A stretch of DNA of 64,000 bases from Sphingobium sp. MI1205 (GCF_001563285.1 NZ_CP005188.1:1121501-1185500), one strand, 5' to 3'; positions 20,264-29,389 are shown, counted from the stretch's first letter. The notes: generated from the letters alone by a model not told the origin. Numbers and translations: made by a program.

Positions 20264-20926
20264 ATGAAGACGATCATCAAAGCTGCGGCGCTCGCGCTTG
20301 CACCCATGACTGCCATCGTGCTGACCAGTGCGCCGGCTGCCGCTCAATCAAAGACGGGCATCGCCGTTGCCGACCTGCAGCGGGCCGTTGCGACCAGCTC
20401 CGCCTACACGACCGCGCGTACCCAGATCCAGACCACGTACAAGGCGCAGATCGACAGCTTCACCGCGCGCAAGAATGCGATCGACGCTGACCTCAAGGCA
20501 AAGGGCACTGCTCTGGAAGCCGCGATGAAGGCGGCAGGCAATAAGCCGACCCCGGCGATCCAGACCCAGTATGAAGCCTATCAGAAGGCCGGTCAGAACG
20601 GTCAAGCCGAGTTGCAGCGGCTGGGCCAGCCGATCGCGCTGGCGAACGCCTATGTCGAAGAACAGATTTCGGCCAAGCTGTCCGATGCGCTCAAGTCCGC
20701 GATGACCAAGGCGAAGGTTGACCTGATCCTCGCCCCCGATGCAACTGTCTCGTATCAGCCGACGGTTGATATCACGCAGCAGGTTGTGACCGAACTGAAC
20801 GCACTGGTGCCCAGCGTGGGCATTACACCGCCCGCAGGCTGGCAGCCGGGCGGCGCACGTGGCCAGGCACAGGCGCCTGCCGCAGCGGCCCCCGCCAACC
20901 CGTCGCAGCAGCCCAGTTCGCGCTGA
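20264..20926 (+). CDS. OmpH/Skp-family periplasmic chaperone
   Basis: A 220-residue secreted protein with a signal peptide ending near APAAAQ. It then has the OmpH family opening (KTGIAVADLQRAVATSSAY), a long polar helical region and an unusual Ala/Pro/Gln-rich C-terminal tail (about the last 30 residues). Skp holds unfolded outer-membrane proteins in the periplasm for delivery to BamA, whose gene ends immediately before this start codon. In E. coli lpxD would come next; here it is fabZ. Confidence 0.9.
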   Translation: MKTIIKAAALALAPMTAIVLTSAPAAAQSKTGIAVADLQRAVATSSAYTTARTQIQTTYKAQIDSFTARKNAIDADLKAKGTALEAAMKAAGNKPTPAIQTQYEAYQKAGQNGQAELQRLGQPIALANAYVEEQISAKLSDALKSAMTKAKVDLILAPDATVSYQPTVDITQQVVTELNALVPSVGITPPAGWQPGGARGQAQAPAAAAPANPSQQPSSR

Positions 20927-20935
20927 TCCTGGTCG

Positions 20936-21418
20936 ATGACGGGGGAAGTTGACGCGGCCTCCGCCGCCATTGGTTCCATCGATATTCGTGGGATCATGGC
21001 GGCGCTGCCGCACCGCTATCCGATGCTGCTCGTCGATCGCGTGGCTGCTCTCGTACCTAATGAGAGAATCCATGCGGTTAAGGCCGTGTCGATCAACGAG
21101 TCTTTTTTCCAGGGGCATTTCCCTGGTCGGCCCATCATGCCCGGCGTATTGATTGTCGAGGCAATGGCGCAGGCTGCGGGTGTGCTGACGGTAGAAACGC
21201 TCGAGCTTCGCGGTTCGGGCAAGCTCGTCTATTTCATGAGCATCGATGGAGCGAAGTTCCGCAATCCTGTGGAGCCCGGCTGCCTGCTCGACATGCATGT
21301 CGAACTGCTTCAGATTCGGGGCCGCGTTTGCAAATTTGTCGGCAAGGCGTCGGTGGACGGCAAACTATGCGCCGAGGCGAATTTCGTCGCGATGATCGCC
21401 GATCCACCAGAGGATTAG
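20936..21418 (+). CDS. fabZ: 3-hydroxyacyl-ACP dehydratase FabZ
   Basis: Dehydrates beta-hydroxyacyl-ACP in fatty-acid elongation. The hot-dog fold signatures are [11 protein letters not shown] and [20 protein letters not shown], which contain the catalytic His and Glu. It is 160 residues with a slightly extended N-terminus. The gene follows bamA-ompH at 9 nt, the place it holds in the skp-lpxD-fabZ-lpxA-lpxB cluster of LPS producers, but no lpx gene is present on either side. A 7-bp hairpin (21417-21445) at its end is a weak terminator candidate. Confidence 0.95.
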   Translation: MTGEVDAASAAIGSIDIRGIMAALPHRYPMLLVDRVAALVPNERIHAVKAVSINESFFQGHFPGRPIMPGVLIVEAMAQAAGVLTVETLELRGSGKLVYFMSIDGAKFRNPVEPGCLLDMHVELLQIRGRVCKFVGKASVDGKLCAEANFVAMIADPPED

Positions 21419-21587
21419 GTCCCATCCCGGCGCAAGTCGGGACCTGATGTCGGTATCGGCCTACCGCGTTCGCGGTTTCTGCCGCCGCGCTGGTATCGTC
21501 AAACTAGGGCTTGTGCGGCTTACGAGAAGGGTTGCGTTCAGCGGCAATCCCATGTAACCGCGCGCCTTCGCTAATTTACGCATCCAT

Positions 21588-21606
21588 GGCCGGTCGGAAA
21601 CCGGCC
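21588..21606 (+). promoter_or_regulatory. Hairpin in the rpmE leader
   Basis: GGCCGGT (21588-21594) and ACCGGCC (21600-21606) form a perfect 7-bp stem with a 5-nt loop, directly before the GGAG ribosome-binding site of rpmE. Ribosomal-protein leaders often carry such structures for feedback control. This is only a structural observation. Confidence 0.35.
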
Positions 21607-21624
21607 CATCGACGGAGCAAACCC

Positions 21625-21849
21625 ATGAAGGCCGATACGCACCCCGATTACCACTTCATCACCGTCCAGATGACCGACGGCACCACCTTCCGCACTCGTT
21701 CGACCTGGGGCAAGGAAGGCGATACGCTGGCGCTCGACATTGATCCCAAGTCGCACCCGGCATGGACCGGCGGCCAACGCCAGCTAGAGCAGGGCGGCCA
21801 GGTGGCGCGCTTCAACAAGCGTTTCGGCGGTCTGACGCTGAAGAAGTAA
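21625..21849 (+). CDS. rpmE: 50S ribosomal protein L31 (zinc-free form)
   Basis: A 74-residue L31 that opens [20 protein letters not shown] and contains [10 protein letters not shown] and DSK-type SHPAWTGG. The CxxC zinc ligands of the C+ form are absent, as usual for alphaproteobacterial L31. The ORF is open 38 codons upstream, but the ATG at 21625 has GGAG about 8 nt before it and gives the conserved start. It is monocistronic, ending in a strong terminator. Confidence 0.96.
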   Translation: MKADTHPDYHFITVQMTDGTTFRTRSTWGKEGDTLALDIDPKSHPAWTGGQRQLEQGGQVARFNKRFGGLTLKK

Positions 21850-21875
21850 TCGCTTCGCTTTACAGGCGAAATGAG

Positions 21876-21901
21876 AAGGGCGCCCGTCAGGCGCCCTTTT
21901 T
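21876..21901 (+). terminator. Intrinsic terminator of rpmE
   Basis: A 9-bp perfect stem (AAGGGCGCC, 21876-21884, with 21890-21898) and a 5-nt loop, followed by a T tract to 21901. It is 27 nt past the rpmE stop. On the other strand the following sequence is less U-rich, but it may also end the aroK-aroB transcript. Confidence 0.88.
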
Positions 21902-21995
21902 GTTGCTGGGATTTGGCTGGCCGGTAGCTTGTGCAAAGTCGAAGCCTATGTGAGCGCCTTCCGCTTCCCGAATTTGCTCCAGGCGCTCAGCTTGG

Positions 21996-23102
21996 TCAGC
22001 CGGTCCGGTTCTCATCAAGAAACGCGGATACATCCTCCAGCGAGACGTCTTTCGACAAGAACGTCTGCCCGATACCACGGGCCAGCAAGAAGGGCAGGGT
22101 GCCTGCGGCCATCTTCTTGTCGTGCAACATGTGCGCGACCAGCGATGCGCCATCGCCTGTGACATGAGCGCTGGAGAGATTGTGGGGCAGCCCAACAGCT
22201 TTTAAATGCGTAATCACGCGCGTCGCATCACCGGGCGGGCATAGCCCAAGCCGTGCGGAATAGCAGAAGGCGAGCGCTATCCCCGCAGCAACGCCTTCTC
22301 CATGCAGCAGCTTGTCGGAAAAGCCCGTGTCCGCCTCCAGCGCATGGCCGAAGGTGTGGCCAAGGTTGAGCAGCGCGCGCCGCCCCGAGGTTTCGCGCTC
22401 GTCATCCGCGACAATTGACGCTTTTGCCTTAACGCTCCGCTCGATCGCGAATTCGCGGGCCTTGGCATCGCCTTCCAGCAAGCGATGCCCGTCGGCCTCG
22501 CACCATGCGAAGAAGTCTGGATCGTCAATCAGCCCATATTTGACGACTTCTGCATAGCCCGCCCGCGTTTCGCGCAGCGGCAGACTGTCGAGCGTGGAAG
22601 GGTCGATCAGCACCAAGCTGGGCTGATAGAAGCTGCCGATCAGATTCTTGCCCGCGCGGGTATTGATTGCCGTCTTGCCGCCCACAGAGCTGTCCACCTG
22701 CGCAAGCAATGTGGTCGGCACCTGTATGAAGTGGCAGCCGCGCTTCAGCACCGAGGCGGCAAACCCCACTAGGTCTCCGATTACGCCGCCGCCCAGCGCG
22801 ACTACATGATCGCCACGCTCCACTTCCAGCGTCAGCAGCTGGTCGAGCAGTTCTTCCAGATGTCGCCAGCTCTTTGTCTGCTCGCCTGCGGGAAGGACGA
22901 TCGGTTCGACCGCGATTCCGGCGGCGTTCAGGGCGGTTTCGAGCCGCTGTAACTGCGCTTGGGCTACATTGGCGTCGGTCACGACCACGAGCCGCCCGTT
23001 GCGAGCATATCCGGCGAGATGTTCGCCTGCCCGATCCAAGGCGCCCTGTTCAATCACGATATCGTAGCTGCGCGCGCCCAGCGCGACACGGACTAATGCC
23101 AT
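21996..23102 (-). CDS. aroB: 3-dehydroquinate synthase
   Basis: Second step of the shikimate pathway: converts DAHP to 3-dehydroquinate. The 368-residue protein has the NAD-binding GGGVIGDLVGFAAS, the Lys-rich substrate stretch around GGKTAINTRAGKN, and the zinc-ligand region LNLGHTFGHALE. It overlaps the end of aroK by 10 nt, a common arrangement that couples the two shikimate enzymes. Confidence 0.97.
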   Translation of the reverse strand: MALVRVALGARSYDIVIEQGALDRAGEHLAGYARNGRLVVVTDANVAQAQLQRLETALNAAGIAVEPIVLPAGEQTKSWRHLEELLDQLLTLEVERGDHVVALGGGVIGDLVGFAASVLKRGCHFIQVPTTLLAQVDSSVGGKTAINTRAGKNLIGSFYQPSLVLIDPSTLDSLPLRETRAGYAEVVKYGLIDDPDFFAWCEADGHRLLEGDAKAREFAIERSVKAKASIVADDERETSGRRALLNLGHTFGHALEADTGFSDKLLHGEGVAAGIALAFCYSARLGLCPPGDATRVITHLKAVGLPHNLSSAHVTGDGASLVAHMLHDKKMAAGTLPFLLARGIGQTFLSKDVSLEDVSAFLDENRTG

Positions 23103-23686
23103 GCGGTCAATTTCTCCAGGATGCGTTCGACCGCCACTTCATGGGGCGCCGCGATGCTCTTCACATGAATGGGTGCGAGCGCGTAGGTGGGATTGCGCAC
23201 CGCAGCAAGTTCGGTCAGCACCACGCGCGGATCCTTCCCTGCTAGCAGGGGGCGTCCCTCGCGGCGGGAGACGCGATCAACCAATGTGTCGATATCGGCG
23301 TCGAGCCACACCGCTGTTGCCTGATTGAGAATCAGCGCGCGCGTCTCGTCCTGCATGAAGGCGCCGCCGCCGGTCGCGATAACCTTGGGCTCGTCATCCA
23401 GCAACCGGGCGATCACCCGCCGCTCGCCATCGCGAAAATAGGACTCGCCATAGCGCGCGAACATCTCGCTGATCGTCATGCCGGCAGCCTTTTCGATTTC
23501 CTCATCGGCGTCCACGAATGCCAGGCCGAGGCGCGCGGCGAGCCTGCGCCCTACCGTCGATTTTCCAACGCCCATCATACCTATGAGGACGATAGAACCG
23601 CGCTTCGACTGCGGGGACACGGATTTGCTGTTTCGCTGCATGGCCGAGGGGGCTATACATCCCCCCGTCGCAGAGGCAAATCGCAT
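23093..23686 (-). CDS. aroK: Shikimate kinase
   Basis: Phosphorylates shikimate with ATP. The Walker A loop is GMMGVGKST, followed by the shikimate-binding DADEEIE and the glycine-rich ATGGGAF. At 197 residues it is a little longer than usual. I kept the start at 23686 because GAGGAAAG lies at good spacing before it; an in-frame ATG at 23641 gives a more typical 182 residues but has no good ribosome-binding site. It is upstream of and overlapping aroB, and divergent from a small membrane-protein gene only 37 nt away. Confidence 0.94.
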   Translation of the reverse strand: MRFASATGGCIAPSAMQRNSKSVSPQSKRGSIVLIGMMGVGKSTVGRRLAARLGLAFVDADEEIEKAAGMTISEMFARYGESYFRDGERRVIARLLDDEPKVIATGGGAFMQDETRALILNQATAVWLDADIDTLVDRVSRREGRPLLAGKDPRVVLTELAAVRNPTYALAPIHVKSIAAPHEVAVERILEKLTAWH

Positions 23687-23723
23687 CTTTCCTCAACTTT
23701 ACGGCTAGGCCGCACAAGGATCC

Positions 23724-23912
23724 ATGAGAAGCAACCGTTCCTTCAGCACCTTCGAAAGCAGCTCACGCCGTCGGGGGACACGCCTGCCCATCATTCCCAT
23801 AGTCCTGGTCATCCTGCTGGCCGGCTTGGTCGCGCTGTTTTGGTCGCGCGGTGGGGAGCAGCCGCAGCAGCGCGTGGAAAAGGCTATTCCCGCGGAAAAG
23901 CTGGGCAAATAA
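23724..23912 (+). CDS. Small single-pass membrane protein, unknown function
   Basis: A 62-residue protein with a basic, Ser/Arg-rich N-terminus (about residues 1-22), one hydrophobic helix at about 23-41 (PIIPIVLVILLAGLVALFW), and a polar tail with VEKAIPAEKL. The layout predicts cytosolic N-terminus and periplasmic C-terminus. It ends 3 nt before the 600-aa gene, so both are probably made together. I do not recognise the family. The tight spacing and clean membrane helix argue that it is real. Confidence 0.6.
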   Translation: MRSNRSFSTFESSSRRRGTRLPIIPIVLVILLAGLVALFWSRGGEQPQQRVEKAIPAEKLGK

Positions 23913-23915
23913 ATC

Positions 23916-25718
23916 ATGCGCCATAGCCGGGTGAATGCGAAATGGGCGCTGGGGACGCTTGTGCTCGCTCTCGCGCTGCCGGTGATCGCGCAGGACGCTC
24001 CTGAATCGCTCCTGCCGCCCGGCTTTGGCGAAGCGCCCACCGCTCCGTCAGGGCCCCAGCCTGCCCGTCCCGCAACGCCGGCTGTCCCGACACCGATGGT
24101 TCAGCCCTTGCCGCCTGCTGTTGTTGTGCCCATCGATAACGCCGTGGGCAACGCTTCCGAGGATGTGTTGTCCGAGGAAGAGCTGGCGGCGCAGAAGCAG
24201 AAATATGATTTGCCCGAAAGCGCGCGTCGATCACTGGATCGCGTCGGGCCGCTGACTTCGGCCCGGCTTGGGCTTGCGCCGGATGCTTTTGGCCGACGCT
24301 CTGGCCTTTTTCTTGCAACATTGATGAAGGAGACGCGGGCGCCAATCACCTCGCGCTGGGCCTCCATCCTGCTGCGTCGCGTCCTGTTATCAGCGACCGA
24401 TACGCCGCGCGATATCAATGGCGCGGATTGGGTGGCCGAGCGTGCCTGGCTTTTGTTGCGGATGGGAGAGGCGGACAGTGCGCGGCTGTTAGTACAAAGC
24501 GTCGATTCGGATCAGTTCACGCCACGGCTTTATGCGGTGGCGATGCAGACCTATCTGGCGACAGCCGATCCCGCCGGATTTTGCCCGCTTTCGGCTGGCG
24601 CTCTCCGCTTCAGCAAGGAGCCGGGATGGGATATGACCCGTCCGATCTGCGCGGCTTTGTCCGGTGATCAGGGAACGGCCAGCGCCACGCTCAATCAGGC
24701 GCAGCGGCGTGGAGTGGTGCGCGGGATCGACTATCGCCTCGCGGAAAAGGTTGTGGGCACCGGCTTCAATGCCCGGCGCTCGGTCAAGATCGAATGGGAC
24801 GATGTCGATCGGCTGACGGCTTGGCGGTTTGGACTGGCGACGGCCCTTAATGTCGAAATTCCCGATAAGCTGTACGCTACCGCAGGACAGCATGTCCGGG
24901 CGTGGGAGGCGCGTGCGCCCGCACTGAGCGCTGCCCGCCGCCTGCCGGGTGCCGAAGTCGCAGCTCGGTTGGGTGTGTTTTCAAACAAGGCGCTGGTGGG
25001 CTTCTACAGCCAAGTGGGTGCTGATGGCGACGCCGCGCCCGAGGTCGCCGACCGCATTGACGCCCTGCGGACCGCCTATCGCGGCGCGTCGGTCGATGAA
25101 CGACTTCAGGCAATGCGGACATTATGGCGCGACGATGCCCAGCCCGATTATGTTGGGTTGATCGCTACCGCTCGCGCGGCCGCGGCCTTGCCGATCGGTT
25201 CGGTCGAACCGCAGGACGTGACCAATCTGGTCGCTGCTATGCTGACCGCCGGTTACGACCGTAACGCCGCCCGCTGGAGCGGGGTGGTGCGGCAGTCCGA
25301 GGGGGAGGGCGCTGGGGATCTTTGGGCCCTGTTGGCCGTGGGCGCGCCGAGTAGCGTCGTCGATATCAGTGAAGGACGCATATCCTCCTTCGTGGAGGGA
25401 TCTGGTGGCCGCAAGGGTCAGATGCTGATCGCGGGCCTTGCAGGTCTTGCCCGCCTCAATTCGCAGGCAAGCGCATCCTTGGCTCAGGATAACGGGCTGA
25501 ACCTGAAGGCGAACAGTCGCTGGGCACGGGCAATCGGTCAGGCAGCGGCGCGGGGCGAGAAAGCAACCGTCGCGTTGCTCGCGGCTGCGGGTATGCAGAC
25601 TGGCGATTGGAAACGCCTGCCGCCGGCTCATTTATATCACATCGTCGCGGCTCTGCATCGGGTTGGGCTCGATCCCGAAGCTCGCATGATCGCGGCGGAG
25701 GCGATCAGCCGGTCCTGA
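23916..25718 (+). CDS. Secreted alpha-helical repeat-like protein, unknown function
   Basis: A 600-residue protein of unknown function. It has a signal peptide (about residues 1-26, cleaved near VIAQDA), a Pro/Ala-rich linker to about residue 75, and then a long, nearly all-helical region rich in Ala, Leu and Arg without cysteine clusters or obvious catalytic motifs. The pattern of short amphipathic helices (AERAWLLLRMGEADSARLLV and similar) suggests an alpha-solenoid, TPR-like scaffold in the periplasm. It follows the 62-aa membrane protein by 3 nt and precedes xerD by 4 nt, so an operon is likely. Confidence 0.78.
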   Translation: MRHSRVNAKWALGTLVLALALPVIAQDAPESLLPPGFGEAPTAPSGPQPARPATPAVPTPMVQPLPPAVVVPIDNAVGNASEDVLSEEELAAQKQKYDLPESARRSLDRVGPLTSARLGLAPDAFGRRSGLFLATLMKETRAPITSRWASILLRRVLLSATDTPRDINGADWVAERAWLLLRMGEADSARLLVQSVDSDQFTPRLYAVAMQTYLATADPAGFCPLSAGALRFSKEPGWDMTRPICAALSGDQGTASATLNQAQRRGVVRGIDYRLAEKVVGTGFNARRSVKIEWDDVDRLTAWRFGLATALNVEIPDKLYATAGQHVRAWEARAPALSAARRLPGAEVAARLGVFSNKALVGFYSQVGADGDAAPEVADRIDALRTAYRGASVDERLQAMRTLWRDDAQPDYVGLIATARAAAALPIGSVEPQDVTNLVAAMLTAGYDRNAARWSGVVRQSEGEGAGDLWALLAVGAPSSVVDISEGRISSFVEGSGGRKGQMLIAGLAGLARLNSQASASLAQDNGLNLKANSRWARAIGQAAARGEKATVALLAAAGMQTGDWKRLPPAHLYHIVAALHRVGLDPEARMIAAEAISRS

Positions 25719-25722
25719 CGCC

Positions 25723-26640
25723 GTGGGAGAGGACAGCGCCCTTATCGACCGCTTTCTGGAGATGATGGCGGCTGAGCGTGGCGCTTCGCGCAACACCTTG
25801 CTTGCGTATCGGGCCGACCTTGAGGGGGCCGCGATCCTGCTGAACGGCCTTTCTAGCGCTGCCAAGGGGGGCATTGCTGGATTAGCCAGTTCATGGGCAA
25901 GCCTCGCAGCTTCCTCCGTCGCGCGAAAGGCTTCGGCGCTTCGTGCCTACTATGCATTTCTTGAAGAGGAGGGGCTGCGTGCCGACAATCCATCCTCTGC
26001 ATTGCCGCGTCCCGTCACGCGACGACCTTTGCCCAAGATATTGTCCGGGCAAGAGGTCGAATCTCTTTTTACCGTGATCGCGCAGAAGCTGGCTGTCGAG
26101 CATCCCGCGCCTCTGGACCTGCGCCTTTCTGCCCTTATCGAACTGCTTTATGGTTCGGGTCTGCGGGCAACGGAGCTGGTGTCCCTGCCGCGTCGGGCGC
26201 TTGCCGCTGACCGGCCCTTCCTGATCCTGAAGGGCAAAGGCGGGCGAGAGAGGTTGGTGCCGATTTCCGATCGGGCTCGCGGCGCCGTCGCCGCCTGGCT
26301 TGCCCATGTGCCTGCCGACAGCCCCTGGCTCTTTCCATCAGGCCAAAGCCATGTCAGCCGTATCCGCCTTTATCAGTTGGTGAAGGAACTCGCCGCTGCT
26401 GCGGGCATCGCGCCGGAGCGAGCGAGTCCCCATGTCTTACGTCATGCCTTCGCCACGCACTTGTTGGAGGGCGGTGCGGATCTGCGTGCGCTTCAGTCTA
26501 TGCTGGGCCATGCGGACATTGGAACGACGCAAATCTACACACATGTCGATAGCCGCCGTCTCGTCGAACTGGTCAACAGTCGCCATCCACTGGCGACGAT
26601 GCGCGATCGTTCCGTTGACGACGGAGCATCTGCGCCCTAA
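25723..26640 (+). CDS. xerD: Tyrosine recombinase XerD
   Basis: With XerC, resolves chromosome dimers at dif. The 305-residue protein has an N-terminal SAM-like core-binding domain and a catalytic domain holding all conserved residues: Arg in [10 protein letters not shown], Lys in [11 protein letters not shown], His and Arg in [12 protein letters not shown], His in [11 protein letters not shown] and Tyr in IYTHV. The GTG start at 25723 comes 4 nt after the 600-aa gene. It is a housekeeping recombinase, not a sign of a mobile element: no att-like repeats or phage genes are nearby. Confidence 0.93.
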   Translation: MGEDSALIDRFLEMMAAERGASRNTLLAYRADLEGAAILLNGLSSAAKGGIAGLASSWASLAASSVARKASALRAYYAFLEEEGLRADNPSSALPRPVTRRPLPKILSGQEVESLFTVIAQKLAVEHPAPLDLRLSALIELLYGSGLRATELVSLPRRALAADRPFLILKGKGGRERLVPISDRARGAVAAWLAHVPADSPWLFPSGQSHVSRIRLYQLVKELAAAAGIAPERASPHVLRHAFATHLLEGGADLRALQSMLGHADIGTTQIYTHVDSRRLVELVNSRHPLATMRDRSVDDGASAP

Positions 26641-26651
26641 CGCCGTCGGCC

Positions 26652-27596
26652 ATGGTTAGTTTTCTGGAATTTGAAAAGCCTATCGCCGAGCTTGAGGCAC
26701 GTGTCATTGAACTGCGTGCGACCGCCAGCGCAGGGGATATCGACATCAGCGGCGAGATCGATAAACTCGAGCAGCGCGCGGCGAAGTTGTTGGTCGATAC
26801 CTATGCCAAGCTGACGCCGTGGCAAAAGACGCAAGTCGCGCGCCATCCCGATCGCCCGCATTTCAAGGATTATGTCGCGGGCATGTTCGATAATTTCATG
26901 CCGCTGGCTGGTGACCGAGCTTTCTCCGATGATCAGGCGATCATTGGTGGCCTGGCGATGCTGGGTGAACGGCGCGTCATGGTGATCGGTCACGAAAAGG
27001 GTGACGATACGGCCAGCCGCGTTCGTCACAATTTTGGCATGGCGAAGCCCGAAGGCTATCGCAAAGCGATCCGCCTGATGCAACTGGCTGACCGTTTCGG
27101 ACTGCCTGTGGTTACGCTGGTCGATACGTCAGGCGCTTTCCCCGGCGTTCAGGCGGAAGAGCGTGGACAAGCCGAAGCAATCGCCCGTTCGACCGAGCAG
27201 TGCCTGGCGCTCGGCGTGCCGATGATCGCCGCCGTGGTGGGTGAAGGTGGCTCGGGTGGAGCAGTGGCGCTCGCGGCTGCCAACCGTGTGTTGATGTTCG
27301 AACATGCGGTCTATTCGGTCATTTCTCCAGAGGGATGTGCGTCGATCCTCTGGCGAACCGCCAACAGGGCGAGCGATGCCGCTACGGCGATGCAGGTGAC
27401 GGCGCAGCATCTTAAGGAACTGGGCGTCATCGACCGCATCGTCTTCGAACCAGCCGGCGGCGCACACAGGGAACCTGTGCAGGCGATCGCGAGCTTGGGC
27501 GCGGCGATTGGCGAAGAACTGGATTTGCTCGCGGGCCTCGGTCCGCAGGATTTGCGAACCGATCGCGCCGACAAATTCCTGGCGATCGGAGCCTGA
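26652..27596 (+). CDS. accA: Acetyl-CoA carboxylase carboxyltransferase subunit alpha
   Basis: One half of the carboxyltransferase that makes malonyl-CoA for fatty-acid synthesis. The 314-residue protein begins [15 protein letters not shown] and has the N-terminal coiled region, [16 protein letters not shown] and the glycine-rich [12 protein letters not shown] followed by [13 protein letters not shown]. accB, accC and accD are not in the window. It lies 11 nt after xerD on the same strand. Confidence 0.97.
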   Translation: MVSFLEFEKPIAELEARVIELRATASAGDIDISGEIDKLEQRAAKLLVDTYAKLTPWQKTQVARHPDRPHFKDYVAGMFDNFMPLAGDRAFSDDQAIIGGLAMLGERRVMVIGHEKGDDTASRVRHNFGMAKPEGYRKAIRLMQLADRFGLPVVTLVDTSGAFPGVQAEERGQAEAIARSTEQCLALGVPMIAAVVGEGGSGGAVALAAANRVLMFEHAVYSVISPEGCASILWRTANRASDAATAMQVTAQHLKELGVIDRIVFEPAGGAHREPVQAIASLGAAIGEELDLLAGLGPQDLRTDRADKFLAIGA

Positions 27597-27671
27597 TCTT
27601 CGCGTTTTCGGGAACATGCTGTCGCCAATCTCGTTACGTAGCGGTAACAGGATGAGCATGTGGGAGGAGCC

Positions 27672-29147
27672 GTGAAAAGGGGAATAGCGTGTATATGCGG
27701 TGCGACCGGACTGGTTGCCGCTTTCGCCACGCCATCGGTGCTCGGCCAGCAACGCGCGATCCAGACCGTTTCGTCAATCAGCGCACAAGACAAGGCGAGC
27801 GGGGCGAAACAGCATCCGCAACTGCTCAATGAATTGGGCGGCGCCTATGCCGGACCTCAGGCGAAATATGTGGAAACCGTCGGCCGCCGCATAGCGGTAC
27901 AGTCCGGCCTGTCGAATGCGCAAAGCGACTTTACAGTTACGCTGGTAAACTCGCCCGTAAACAATGCCTTCGCGATCCCGGGCGGTTATGTCTACGTCAC
28001 TCGCCAACTCGTCGCATTGATGAATGACGAAGCTGAACTGGCGGCGGTTCTGGGCCATGAAGTAGGCCATGTCGCGGCCCGTCATGGTCAGCGGCGGCAC
28101 CAGGCGGCGCAGCGGAATGCTATCGGCGGCACGCTCCTGCAGGTGCTTACCGGAGCCTTGCTTGGCGATTCAGGTTTTGCGGGCTTGCTGCAAAAAGGAA
28201 TCGGCAAGGGCAGCCAGTTGCTGACCCTCAAATTTTCCCGTTCGCAAGAATATGAGGCGGATGATCTGGGCATCCGTTACCTTGCGGCGGGCGGTTACGA
28301 TGCGCGCGCGCTGTCGTCCATGCTGGCGTCTCTCGCCGCTCAGAGCAATCTGGATACGCGCATGTCTGGTAACGCCCGGTCCTTACCAGAATGGGCCAGT
28401 ACTCACCCCGATCCAGCTTCGCGCGTAGGGCGTGCAGCCCGGAACGCATCTGGACAGAAGGTCCGCCCCGACGCACGTAACAAGGATGCGTTCATTAATA
28501 TGGTGGACGGCCTCCTTTACGGCGACGATCCGCGGCAAGGCGTTATTGATGGACGCATCTTTCGTCACCCTGACCTGCGCCTCGCATTCACTGCCCCTTC
28601 CGGCTTCGGTATGGAAAATGCTGCCGACGCTGTGTCGGTGACGGGCTCTGGTGGCCAGGCCCAATTCTCGGGAGGGGCTTATTCCGGGAACCTTCCGGCC
28701 TATATCGACTCGGTCTTCGCGCAAGTAGCCGGAAGCAACGCCCAGGTTCCTGCAGGAGAGGTGCATCGGACGACTGTGAACGGCATACCTACTGCTTGGC
28801 GAACCATTCGTGCGAACACCCAGTCCAGCCAGGTTGACGCGACCGTTTTCGCTTATGATTTTGGTGGCGGGAAAGCCTATCATTTCCTCCTGCTGACAGC
28901 GGCGGGGCAAGGCATAGGCCCCTTCACATCGATGGTGCAGTCGGTGCAGCGCCTCACGACCCAGGAAACTGCGGTGATCAAGCCGCGCCGTGTCAGCGTC
29001 GTGACCGTTAAGGCAGGCGAAACGGTTCAGTCGATCAGCCAACGCATGGCTTATGCTGATCATCAGCTGGAACGCTTCCTGACGCTCAATGCCCTTAACT
29101 CGCAAAGCGTTCTGCGGCCGGGACAGCGCGTGAAGATCGTCGTTTGA
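27672..29147 (+). CDS. Periplasmic M48-family metalloprotease with C-terminal LysM domain
   Basis: A 491-residue secreted protease. A signal peptide (to about residue 26) leads into an M48 domain with zinc motif HEVGH (His129, Glu130, His133) and a third ligand Glu in SRSQEYEADDLG. A C-terminal LysM domain (VKAGETVQSISQRM to RPGQRVKIVV) should bind peptidoglycan. The family includes BepA-like proteases that survey outer-membrane assembly. I chose GTG 27672, just after GGGAGGAG; GTG 27660 would add four residues. A strong terminator follows. Confidence 0.88.
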   Translation: MKRGIACICGATGLVAAFATPSVLGQQRAIQTVSSISAQDKASGAKQHPQLLNELGGAYAGPQAKYVETVGRRIAVQSGLSNAQSDFTVTLVNSPVNNAFAIPGGYVYVTRQLVALMNDEAELAAVLGHEVGHVAARHGQRRHQAAQRNAIGGTLLQVLTGALLGDSGFAGLLQKGIGKGSQLLTLKFSRSQEYEADDLGIRYLAAGGYDARALSSMLASLAAQSNLDTRMSGNARSLPEWASTHPDPASRVGRAARNASGQKVRPDARNKDAFINMVDGLLYGDDPRQGVIDGRIFRHPDLRLAFTAPSGFGMENAADAVSVTGSGGQAQFSGGAYSGNLPAYIDSVFAQVAGSNAQVPAGEVHRTTVNGIPTAWRTIRANTQSSQVDATVFAYDFGGGKAYHFLLLTAAGQGIGPFTSMVQSVQRLTTQETAVIKPRRVSVVTVKAGETVQSISQRMAYADHQLERFLTLNALNSQSVLRPGQRVKIVV

Positions 29148-29175
29148 CCATCAAGGGTGCCCGTCGCCCAAACAG

Positions 29176-29207
29176 AAAGGGCGACGGGATTGCTCCCGTC
29201 GCCCTTT
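29176..29207. terminator. Bidirectional terminator between M48 protease and Flp pilin
   Basis: A perfect 14-bp stem (29176-29189 with 29194-29207) and a TTGC tetraloop, beginning AAAGGGCGACGG and ending in TTT, so it has A/T runs on both sides. It lies between two convergent genes and should stop transcripts from both. Confidence 0.88.
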
Positions 29208-29227
29208 AATTCACAACAGATTCGAGC

Positions 29228-29389
29228 TTAGTTCAGATTGCCCGAAACATTGTTGAAGGTGTTGCCCAGCTTGCCGCCCAGGCTGGTCATCGCGCCGATG
29301 GCGGCGACGGCGATCAGAGCCGCGATGAGGCCGTATTCGATGGCCGTTGCACCCTTTTCGTTCTTCAGCATCTTACGCACGAACTGCAT
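29228..29389 (-). CDS. Flp-family type IVb pilin
   Basis: A 53-residue pilin subunit for a Tad/Cpa-type pilus. After a short basic leader (MQFVRKMLKNEKG) comes the prepilin peptidase site G|ATAIEY with Glu at +5 and Tyr at +6, and then a hydrophobic helix (GLIAALIAVAAIGAM). It ends in a short polar tail. An AAGGAG lies upstream of the ATG. It was too short to be picked as a long ORF but is unmistakable. No tadA, cpaA or secretin gene is in the window, so this pilin pair is away from its machinery here. Confidence 0.93.
   Translation of the reverse strand: MQFVRKMLKNEKGATAIEYGLIAALIAVAAIGAMTSLGGKLGNTFNNVSGNLN

Noticed and set aside
21887-22018. Possible 42-codon minus-strand ORF overlapping the end of aroB and stopping in the rpmE terminator
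   Set aside because: No ribosome-binding site, hydrophilic sequence of no known type, and its last codons are the terminator hairpin itself.
25723-26640. Tyrosine recombinase as a sign of an integrated element
   Set aside because: It is XerD by motif and context. No att repeats, tRNA gene or phage genes lie beside it; the only tRNA gene in the window, at 47.4 kb, has no integrase next to it.
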